Assembly (NCBI GenBank): GCA_001899635.1
Contig: MKVQ01000005.1
Coordinates: forward strand, 496,001-560,000
Length of the DNA stretch: 64,000 nucleotides
From: Myxococcales bacterium 68-20
GTDB taxonomy: Bacteria; Myxococcota_A; Polyangia; Polyangiales; Polyangiaceae
Direction of reading: 5' to 3'
Made by a program: the position numbers and the translations under genes
Shown here: piece by piece, positions 1 through 6,976 of the stretch
Layout of the letters: every line of letters begins with the position of its first letter
Position numbering within the stretch: the stretch's first letter is position 1
The notes under the pieces: generated by a model
What the model was told of the DNA's origin: nothing
Seen by the model: the letters and a program-made list of their open reading frames with translations, nothing else
Databases searched by the model: none

Positions 1-369
1 GCGCTCCTTCGCGAGCGGCGCATCGAGCGCGATCCCCGCGTAGATCTCCGCCTCGTAATCCGCGCGCGGCTTGCCCGTGCTCTCGACGACGGCGAGGGCC
101 CCGGATGGCCGCGCCGTCACCGAAACCACCGGAGGCGCCTTCGTCTTCGGCGTCACCGGCGGAGCGAGCTCGCGCTCCCTCTTCGGCGACCGCGACTTCG
201 AAGCGATCGGCGTCCTCGCGACGATGGCCGTGTCCTTCGACGCGCTCGGCGCGATCGCCGCTGCGGGCGCCTTCGGGTCGATCCGGAGCAGATCGCGGGC
301 CCCACCGGCCTGGGCCGTGGTCGTGAAGAGGAGCAGCGCGAGCCAACCCATCGCCGGTTTGATCCCCAT
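1..369 (-). CDS. Secreted protein of unknown function, C-terminus cut by window edge
   Basis: The minus-strand frame stays open from an ATG at 369 to the window edge, giving 123 codons with no stop. The product begins with a basic residue, a hydrophobic core (LALLLF) and an AQA-type cleavage site, so it is probably exported by Sec. After the signal comes a low-complexity Pro/Ala/Lys/Ser stretch of about 80 residues, then a more ordered end containing TGKPRADYEAEIYAGI that continues off the edge. An in-frame ATG five codons upstream (384) is an alternative start. No family was recognised. It lies 112 bp downstream of the histidine kinase on the same strand. Confidence 0.6.
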   Translation of the reverse strand, partial: MGIKPAMGWLALLLFTTTAQAGGARDLLRIDPKAPAAAIAPSASKDTAIVARTPIASKSRSPKRERELAPPVTPKTKAPPVVSVTARPSGALAVVESTGKPRADYEAEIYAGIALDAPLAKER

Positions 370-481
370 GGGCACACCATGCATCCTGGCGCAGGGCTGG
401 CCAAGAAAACGCCCGGCGGCCCGCCGGCGTACGTCCGCGAGGCCTCGGCATCGACGACCGCCGCTGTGAGCGCTCGCTCGC

Positions 482-2038
482 TCAGCGACCGATCGGGATC
501 GAGACGATCACCTTGGCGCCCTTCCCGCGCTCGCTCTCGATCGTCACGTCGCCGCCGTGCTGGTCGACGATCTTGCGGACGATCGAGAGGCCGAGGCCCG
601 TTCCGGCCTCCTTCGTCGTGAAGAACGGATCGAACACGTTCGGCAGCAGCTCCGAGGCGATCCCCGGTCCCGTGTCCTCGACGACCATGAGGACACGCTC
701 CTGCTCCGGCCGCACGCGCACCGTGAGCGTACCGCCCTGCTTCATCGCCTCGAGCGCATTGACGACGAGGTTGATCGTCACCTGCTTCAACTTCTCGCGA
801 TCCCCGATGGCGACACACCCGTCGTCGGGCAGGTCGCGCACGATCGTCACGCCGCGGCCCTTCGCGCTCTCCTCCTCGAGGTCGAGCACCTCGTCGGCGA
901 GCCGCGGCAAGTGCACCGGCTCCCGCGCGATGCCACGTGGACGCGCCAGCTCGAGGAACTCGGTGAGGAGGCGGTTGAGCCGTCCGATCTCGTCACCGAC
1001 GATCCGCGTGCGATCCTTCAACGCCCCCCGAGTCACCTCGTCGGCTTCGATCCGATCGAGGTTCCGCGTGAGGAGGTGGAGCTGCAGTACCGCCGCGTTG
1101 AGCGGGTTCCGGATCTCGTGCGCGAGGTTCATCGCGAGCTCGCCCATCGCCGACAGCGCCTCGGCATCCGCCGCGCGCTTCTCGAGCGCGCGCCGCTCGG
1201 TGACGTCGATGCCGATCAGGTAGACGAGGTCGCCCGACTCGCGGGACCGCGAGACGTGCCAGCGGATCCGCTTGGCCCGCGGCGAAGTGTGGATCGAGCC
1301 CACCTCGTCGAGCGGTCGGTCGAGCGCCGATGCGGAGCTGCGCGCGCTCCGCGTGTCCACGAATCCCGTCTCCACCTCGGCAGCCCGGATCTGCCCGCGC
1401 GTCGTCGCAAGCGCAGCGCGCACTGCGGCGTGGTCCTCCGCCGGGATCCACGCCTCGAGGAACGATCGGCCGAGGGCCTGGTCGCCCGTCGTGCCGGCGA
1501 GGCTCGCCGCCTTGCGGTTGATCAACGTGACCTCGTCGGCGCCGCCGAGCGCGACCACGAGCACGTCGGTGACATCGACGAGGTCGCGGTACCGACGTTC
1601 GAGCTCGTCGCGCTCCTGCCTGAGCTCCACCTTCGTGAGCGCCTGCTCGACGATCGAGATGAGCTCCTCCGGTCGGAAGGACTTCAGGACGAACGCGAAC
1701 GCCCCCGAGCGGAGGGCGCCGATCGCGGCGTCGACGCTCGCAAAACCCGTCACGAGAAGCACCTCGGAGAATGGTGCGACGGCCCGGAGCGGTCGGATGA
1801 GATCGATGCCGCTCACGTCGGGCAGCTTCACGTCGACGATCGCGACGTCGAAGCCCTTCTGCGCCATGACGAGGGCTGCGGCTCCGCTCTGCGCCGTCTC
1901 GATCGCGATGCCCGGGAAACCGGAGGCGATGACCGCCCGCATCGTATCGACGAGCTCGGTGTTGTCGTCGACGATGAGCACCCGCGAGCGCAGGGGCGCG
2001 CTCCGAGCGGTGGCGATGGGCGGTGAAGAAATCGGCAC
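482..2038 (-). CDS. Hybrid response regulator-PAS-sensor histidine kinase
   Basis: Soluble two-component hybrid with the receiver at the N-terminus. A REC domain covers about residues 18-135 (LIVDD acidic pair, phospho-acceptor Asp in VAIVDVKLPD). A PAS-like domain covers about 145-260. HisKA follows with the H box LAHEIRNPLNA, then a HATPase_c domain with N box (INLVVNALEA), G1 (VEDTGPGI) and G2 (GTGLGLSIV). No membrane segment is visible, so the input is probably cytoplasmic. The GTG at 2038 is preferred because AAGGA lies about 7 bases upstream; an ATG at 2116 in the same frame would add 26 unconserved residues. No output regulator is adjacent. The ligand and partner cannot be inferred. 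Confidence 0.88.
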   Translation of the reverse strand: MPISSPPIATARSAPLRSRVLIVDDNTELVDTMRAVIASGFPGIAIETAQSGAAALVMAQKGFDVAIVDVKLPDVSGIDLIRPLRAVAPFSEVLLVTGFASVDAAIGALRSGAFAFVLKSFRPEELISIVEQALTKVELRQERDELERRYRDLVDVTDVLVVALGGADEVTLINRKAASLAGTTGDQALGRSFLEAWIPAEDHAAVRAALATTRGQIRAAEVETGFVDTRSARSSASALDRPLDEVGSIHTSPRAKRIRWHVSRSRESGDLVYLIGIDVTERRALEKRAADAEALSAMGELAMNLAHEIRNPLNAAVLQLHLLTRNLDRIEADEVTRGALKDRTRIVGDEIGRLNRLLTEFLELARPRGIAREPVHLPRLADEVLDLEEESAKGRGVTIVRDLPDDGCVAIGDREKLKQVTINLVVNALEAMKQGGTLTVRVRPEQERVLMVVEDTGPGIASELLPNVFDPFFTTKEAGTGLGLSIVRKIVDQHGGDVTIESERGKGAKVIVSIPIGR

Positions 2039-2202
2039 GGGGAGGTCCTTAGGGTCCCGCGCCTTCGCGGGGAAGAGAAGCCCTGGCAGCACCGGGGAAG
2101 CAGGGCCGCGTGTCATCGCGGCCGGAAGCGGCCCGTCTTCGTCGTGCGAGGAGCGAGGAGCCCCCGCTCACGCGGGACGGCGAGCGGACGAGGTCGAGGG
2201 GC

Positions 2203-3645
2203 TCATCCGCCGAGCAGGCGCTTCAGCGTCTCGTTGACGAGCTGCGGGTTCGCGCTGCCCTTCGTCGCCTTCATCACCTGACCGACGAAGAAGCCGAACA
2301 CGCCGGTCTTGCCGGCCCGGTACTGCTCGGCCTGCTTCGCATTGTCCGCGATGACCTTCGCGCACGCCGCCTCGATCGCGGCGGGGTCCGACACCTGCGA
2401 CATCCCGAGCTCGGCCACGAGCGCCGCCGGCGACGCGCTCGTCCCCTTCGCCTTCGCGTAGAGCTCCTTCGCCTGCTTCCCGCTGATCTTGCCCTGCGAG
2501 GCGAGCTTCAGGATCTCGACGATCTGAACGGGCGTGACGGGGAAGTCCGCCTCGACGCCGCGGGTGGTGACGTCGCGGAGGACCTCGCTCTGGATGAAGT
2601 TCGCGACCGTCACCGCTTCGAGATTCAGCGTCGCCGCCTCCTCGAAAAACGACGCGACGCGCGGGTGCTGGGTGAGGACCTGCGCGGCGTACGGAGACAG
2701 TCCGAGCTCGGAGACGAACCTCTCTCGCTTCGCACGTGGCGTCTCCGCGAGGGATGCACGCAGCGTCGCGACGAAGGCCTCGTCGAGGCGAAGCGGCGGG
2801 AGGTCCGGCTCCGGGAAGTAGCGGTAGTCCTGCGCCGTCTCCTTGCTCCGGAGCGAGAACGTCGAGCTCGTCTTCTCGTCCCAGCCGCGCGTCTCCTGGA
2901 CGATGCGACCGCCCGATTCGAGGACGTCCTGCTGGCGCGCGATCTCGCCGGCGAGCGCTTTCTCGACGAAGCGGAACGAGTTGATGTTCTTCAGCTCGAC
3001 CCGCGTCCCGAGCTTGTCCGATCCCGCAGGGCGGATGGAGACGTTGGCATCGCAGCGGAAGGAGCCTTCCTCGAGGTTGCCGTCGTTGACCCCGAGGAAG
3101 ACGAGCACGTCGCGGAGCGCACGGAGGTAGCCCGCGGCCTCGGCAGGCGTGCGGAGATCGGGCTCGCCGACGATCTCGACGAGCGGCGTCCCGGCCCGGT
3201 TGAGGTCGACGACCGATCCTCCACCGAGCTCGTGGAGGTTCTTCCCCGCGTCCTCCTCCATGTGGATCCGCGTGAGGCGGGCGCGCTTGGTGACGGCGTC
3301 GTCGCCCTCGCCGACCTCGAACTCGACGAATCCGCCCTGGGAGAAGGGCTCGTCGTACTGGCTGACCTGGTAGCCCTTCGGCAGGTCCGGATAGAAATAG
3401 TTCTTCCGCGCGAAGCGGCTGGTCTCCTGGATCGTGCACCCGAGAGCCAGCGCCGTCCGGACCGCCATCCGGACCGCTTCGGCGTTGAGCACCGGCAGCG
3501 CGCCGGGCAAGCCGAGGCACGTCGGGCAGACGTGCGTGTTCGGCGGCGCCCCGAAGGACGTCGCACACGCGCAGAAGAGCTTGGTGCGAGTGAGGAGCTG
3601 CGCATGCACCTCGAGCCCGATGACGGCCTCCCACGATCCGCTCAT
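2203..3645 (-). CDS. gatB: Aspartyl/glutamyl-tRNA(Asn/Gln) amidotransferase subunit B
   Basis: GatB is the tRNA-binding and kinase subunit of GatCAB, which converts Glu-tRNA(Gln) and Asp-tRNA(Asn) to the amidated forms. The 480-residue protein opens with the family hallmark EAVIGLEVHAQL, has the zinc-site cysteines in CACATSFGAPPN and HVCPTCLG, and carries YFYPDLPKGYQVSQ and GTPLVEIV in the catalytic cradle. A YqeY-like tail domain fills about the last 150 residues. The length is normal for the family. gatA and gatC are not adjacent, so the operon is split. The gene is divergent from the FtsB-like gene across 110 bp. Confidence 0.97.
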   Translation of the reverse strand: MSGSWEAVIGLEVHAQLLTRTKLFCACATSFGAPPNTHVCPTCLGLPGALPVLNAEAVRMAVRTALALGCTIQETSRFARKNYFYPDLPKGYQVSQYDEPFSQGGFVEFEVGEGDDAVTKRARLTRIHMEEDAGKNLHELGGGSVVDLNRAGTPLVEIVGEPDLRTPAEAAGYLRALRDVLVFLGVNDGNLEEGSFRCDANVSIRPAGSDKLGTRVELKNINSFRFVEKALAGEIARQQDVLESGGRIVQETRGWDEKTSSTFSLRSKETAQDYRYFPEPDLPPLRLDEAFVATLRASLAETPRAKRERFVSELGLSPYAAQVLTQHPRVASFFEEAATLNLEAVTVANFIQSEVLRDVTTRGVEADFPVTPVQIVEILKLASQGKISGKQAKELYAKAKGTSASPAALVAELGMSQVSDPAAIEAACAKVIADNAKQAEQYRAGKTGVFGFFVGQVMKATKGSANPQLVNETLKRLLGG

Positions 3646-3755
3646 GACGCAGCGTAGCCTAGCAAGCGGAGCCGCGCGTTTCTCCGGTTACTTTTCCATC
3701 CGCTCCAGGCCGTTCTAGCCTGACCGTCCCTCGTACTGTCCGGTTCGCCTCTCCG

Positions 3756-4046
3756 ATGCCCTCTGACGCCTGGCTCCGCGGTCTGCCGCTCGCTGTCCTC
3801 ACCGTATCGCTCATTGCGGTCCCGGTGTTGGTCCTGGAGCCGCAGGGCATGCCGCGCATGCGAGCGCTCGAGAAGGAGCTCAAGGGTGTCGAGGCCGAGA
3901 ACGCAGAGCTCCGCCGCGACGTCGCGCGTCTCCGGACGGAGGTGAAAGACCTCCGGGAGAACCCTGCCGCAGTCGAGCGGATCGCACGGGAGCAGCTCGG
4001 CCTCGTGCGCAAGAGCGAGGTCGTCTTCCAGTTCGAGAGGAAGTGA
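3756..4046 (+). CDS. FtsB/DivIC-type septum formation protein
   Basis: This small bitopic protein (96 aa) has a short cytoplasmic N-terminus, one membrane span at about residues 11-27, and then a coiled coil with heptad Leu/Glu/Arg (ELKGVEAENAELRRDVARL). It ends in the family motif NPAAVERIAREQLGLV before a short tail. In other bacteria FtsB bridges FtsL and FtsQ in the divisome. Size, topology and the AREQLG(L/M) motif all fit. It stands alone between divergent gatB and the MshEN gene. Transcription probably starts in the 110 bp gatB spacer. Confidence 0.85.
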   Translation: MPSDAWLRGLPLAVLTVSLIAVPVLVLEPQGMPRMRALEKELKGVEAENAELRRDVARLRTEVKDLRENPAAVERIAREQLGLVRKSEVVFQFERK

Positions 4047-4169
4047 CCCACCGTGCCGGCCCTCGACGAACACGCCATCGAGCGTACGCAGACGGACTCA
4101 ACCGCTCGGAGCCGGCGAAGGCCCGCGTGCCCCGTGATCGGCGACCGCGAAGCCGTGCTAGTTCAACGC

Positions 4170-4214
4170 GGGCCGAAGGCCCACCACTGCGGGAGGTTGG
4201 GGCGCGAGCCCCAA
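4170..4214 (+). repeat. Pair of short GC hairpins upstream of the MshEN gene
   Basis: There are two small inverted repeats. GGGCC-GAA-GGCCC is at 4170-4182, and TTGGGGC-GCGA-GCCCCAA (7 bp stem, GNRA loop) is at 4197-4214. The second ends 17 bases before the GTG start of the next gene. Neither has a T-tract, so they are unlikely to be classical terminators. Similar GGGGC/GCCCC hairpins occur at 8560-8576 and 58679-58695, which suggests a dispersed palindromic element. Confidence 0.45.
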
Positions 4215-4231
4215 GTTGATACGTTGGGGTC

Positions 4232-5821
4232 GTGGCAGCGGACGAGCTGACGAAGGCGCTTCTCCTCGAGGAGGTCGCCGCGCCGCGGGCGATCGCCGAA
4301 GCACTCTTCGCTTCGGTGAACGGCGGTGTGCCGCTGCTCCAGGCGCTCGTCGATACCGGGGCCGCGAGCCCCGATGTCCTCTCGCGCTACCTCGGTCGGA
4401 CGGAGGCGCCCTTCCTCCGCCAGGTGATCCCGGTGCCCGAGCTCGTCGATCGGCTACCGCTCGGCCTCTGCAAGCGGCTGCTCGCGATCCCGGTGCGGCG
4501 GGACGCGCTCACTGGGACGGTCGACGTCGCCGTCGCCGATCCGGCCGATCCCCATCCGGCAAACGAGATCGCCTTTCATCTCCGCGCGCCGGTCCGCGTG
4601 GTTCGCGCACCGGTAACGGCGATCGAGGAGGCCCTCCGGCGCCTCACGATTTCCGCACGCGAGCACACGGGGTCGGTCCCCCCGCCGGCCGACCGCTTCC
4701 GCGAGGCGGCGCGCGCCGCCGCGCGCACGGAGGAGCGAGAGCGACCGTTCGCTGGTCGCTCGAACAGCATGCCCGCCGCCGCCGGTGCTTCGCATCGACG
4801 GCCCGGCACGCTGCCGCCGCCGGTGCCCGAGCTCTCGCAGGCGGTCCCGACGGCGCGAGACCATGCTCCGCGCCGCGGAGGCCTCGTCCTCGACACGGAC
4901 TCGTCGCCACCGCCGCCTCTTCCGCAGCCTCCCCGCGTGCGGACTCCACCGTGGGGCACGCCGATCCACGCGATCGGAGAACGGCAGCACCAGCGGCAAC
5001 GGCAGTCTCCAGATCTCGGTACCGAACCGCCGAGGAGCGGCTACGGCTCGGAGATCCCGATCCCGCTCACGCGCAAGACGATGCATCCGTCGATGATGAG
5101 CGGCGGAACGCACCGGCCATCGGCGCTCGTGGACCCGACGGCCGGGCGCCTCGGCGAGGGTTACGCCTTCGACACGACCGGCCTTCGCGACGTCGTGGAG
5201 AGATCGGCCTCGCCACGGATCGAGAGCCCCACGAGCTACGGCGGGGCGAGCGCCTCGTTGCCGCCGGCCGGGCTGCCGATCGGCTCCTTCATCCCAGGAC
5301 CGCCGCCGCTCCCAGGTGGCAGCGGGTTCGCCGCGTACGCCCCGCAGGTCCCCTTCCCCGAGATGGGCGGCATCCTCGCGGCGCTCCGTAACGCGGGCGC
5401 GCGCGACGAGATCCTCGAGCTCGTGCTCACGGGCGCGCGCATGGTCGCCCTGAAGGTCGCGCTGTTCGTCGTGAAGAAGGGTGGCTACCTCGGGTGGCAG
5501 AGCACACCGGAGTTCGCGGACCGGTCGGCGCTCCAGTCGGTGCTGATCCCGCTCGAGGCGAACAGCATCTTCGATCGCGCCATACGCGAGGACCTCTACC
5601 TCGGCCCCATCCGCTACGACGAAATCCACGCCCCCCTCCTCCGCGTGATGAGAAACCCGAGCCGCGACGTCGCCGCCGTTCCCATCCGCGTGAGCGGCAA
5701 GACGGCCGTCGTCATCGTGGCCGACGAGCTCGGCGACACGATGATCGGCACGCGCCGTCTCGAGGAGCTCGCGCGTGCCGCAGGCGAGGCCTTCGCCCGC
5801 ATCGTCCGCACGCGTCGCTGA
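4232..5821 (+). CDS. MshEN (GspE N-terminal) domain protein with disordered middle and GAF-like C-terminus
   Basis: About residues 1-130 match the MshEN/GspEII N-terminal fold seen in type II secretion and type IV pilus ATPases (LLQALVDTGAASPDVLSRYLGR, then DPADPHPANEIAFHL). In related proteins this fold binds nucleotides or c-di-GMP. Here it is not followed by a secretion ATPase. About 230 Pro/Arg/Ser-rich, probably disordered residues come next, then a 150-residue C-terminal domain with a GAF-like pattern (MVALKVALFVVKKGGYLGW, VAAVPIRVSGKTAVVIVADE). GTG is the start, because no ATG precedes the conserved N-terminus. It is probably a signalling adaptor; the partner is unknown. Confidence 0.7.
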   Translation: MAADELTKALLLEEVAAPRAIAEALFASVNGGVPLLQALVDTGAASPDVLSRYLGRTEAPFLRQVIPVPELVDRLPLGLCKRLLAIPVRRDALTGTVDVAVADPADPHPANEIAFHLRAPVRVVRAPVTAIEEALRRLTISAREHTGSVPPPADRFREAARAAARTEERERPFAGRSNSMPAAAGASHRRPGTLPPPVPELSQAVPTARDHAPRRGGLVLDTDSSPPPPLPQPPRVRTPPWGTPIHAIGERQHQRQRQSPDLGTEPPRSGYGSEIPIPLTRKTMHPSMMSGGTHRPSALVDPTAGRLGEGYAFDTTGLRDVVERSASPRIESPTSYGGASASLPPAGLPIGSFIPGPPPLPGGSGFAAYAPQVPFPEMGGILAALRNAGARDEILELVLTGARMVALKVALFVVKKGGYLGWQSTPEFADRSALQSVLIPLEANSIFDRAIREDLYLGPIRYDEIHAPLLRVMRNPSRDVAAVPIRVSGKTAVVIVADELGDTMIGTRRLEELARAAGEAFARIVRTRR

Positions 5822-5848
5822 CGAGCACGTAGGCGCGGACCACGCCGT

Positions 5849-6433
5849 TCAGCGGTGGCTGGCCGGAGCCTGCGCGTCGCGACCGCTTTGAGCCGGCCGA
5901 ACGCTGGTCGGCGCCTCGCCCTCGGGCCGCGCCCGCTCCTCCGGCGTCAGCTCTTGTCGCACGCCCGAGTGTTTCAGCTCGGCGGACGCTGGCTCGCCGG
6001 AGTGCACGGTCAGCACCGGGACATGCGCGGTGCGGACCACCTTCTCGGCGACGCTGCCTAGCAGCGCGCGGGAAAGGCCCTTGCGTCCGTGCGTACCGAG
6101 CGCGATGAGACCGGCGCCGACCTCGTCCGCCGTGTCGTTGACCATGCGGTACGGATCGCCCTGCTTGACCATGCCGCGGATGGTGACCCCGCAGCCCTCG
6201 CGGCTCTTGATCTGACGATCGAGGCCGATCTGAGCTCCCTCGAGGATGCGTGCCGTCAGCTCGGCGGTCGCGATCATCGCGCCGTCGGGGAACCCGACGA
6301 CGGGGATCTCGAACGCGTGCATGACGACGATCTCGGAGCCGAACGCCTTCGCGAATTCGATCGCCGTATCCAGGGCGGCCTCGGAAGGCTCGCCAAAATC
6401 GGTGGGGACAAGGATGGTCTTCGGATAGGTCAT
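5849..6433 (-). CDS. Universal stress protein (UspA family)
   Basis: This 194-residue protein starts with the Usp signature KTILVPTDFGEPSEAAL. It carries the nucleotide-binding GTHGRKGLSRALLGSVAEKVV and ends the fold with VPVLTVH (about residue 146). About 45 Arg/Pro/Glu-rich residues follow as an extra, probably disordered tail. The G-2x-G-9x-G(S/T) pattern (GTHGRKG...LGSV) is complete, so it is probably of the ATP-binding type. The ATG at 6433 was chosen because it immediately precedes the conserved first strand; an earlier start would add 56 unconserved residues. It converges with the MshEN gene. Confidence 0.92.
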   Translation of the reverse strand: MTYPKTILVPTDFGEPSEAALDTAIEFAKAFGSEIVVMHAFEIPVVGFPDGAMIATAELTARILEGAQIGLDRQIKSREGCGVTIRGMVKQGDPYRMVNDTADEVGAGLIALGTHGRKGLSRALLGSVAEKVVRTAHVPVLTVHSGEPASAELKHSGVRQELTPEERARPEGEAPTSVRPAQSGRDAQAPASHR

Positions 6434-6622
6434 GTCGCGCTCGTTGGCCTCCTCGTTGCCCCATCCAGCAATCGACACGCCAGCGCTGCAACTCGATGCG
6501 GGCCGCGAGGCCCTTTGGCCCGCGCCAGGCCGAGGCCGGCCGGGGCCAGCGCGAGAGCGGCGCAGATCGGCGGAAACGCGCGGCTCGGGAGCGTGGCACA
6601 CGCGCTGCTGAGGCAGAACGTC

Positions 6623-6967
6623 ATGGTCACAAACGCGCTCTCATCCGTCGATCGGAGGCAGGTGCTCCGCTTCGCGGCCTCCTTCCTCTGGGCCGATCTC
6701 GAGGTTGCCGACTCCGAGCGGCGGTTCCTCACCCAACTCGCCGACGAGCTCGAGATGGACGATGCCGAGAAGGAGGTAGCGGGGCTGCTCGCCTCTCCGC
6801 CCGTCCCCGAAGACGTCGATCCGACCAGCGTCCCGGCCGCCGTCGCCGACGTCGTCCGTCAAGCAGCGCTCCGCGCCATCGCGGCCGACGGCCGCGTCGG
6901 CAGCGAGGAGATGAGCATGTTCGAGCTCCTCGACGATCTGTTGCCGAGGAGCTCGCCTCACGCGTGA
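6623..6967 (+). CDS. TerB-like small alpha-helical protein
   Basis: This 114-residue, predicted all-helical protein has the tandem pattern of TerB/tellurite-resistance-like domains: RQVLRFAASFLWADLEVADSE with FLTQLADEL, then QAALRAIAADGRVGSEEMSMFELLDDLL. Each half has the acidic turn (VADSE, AADGRVGSEE) that binds a metal in TerB/DjlA relatives. No signal or membrane segment is seen. The start is the ATG that immediately precedes the domain. It lies between the divergent usp gene and the convergent glgP. Its function is unknown. Confidence 0.65.
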   Translation: MVTNALSSVDRRQVLRFAASFLWADLEVADSERRFLTQLADELEMDDAEKEVAGLLASPPVPEDVDPTSVPAAVADVVRQAALRAIAADGRVGSEEMSMFELLDDLLPRSSPHA

Positions 6968-6976
6968 GCGCGGAGG

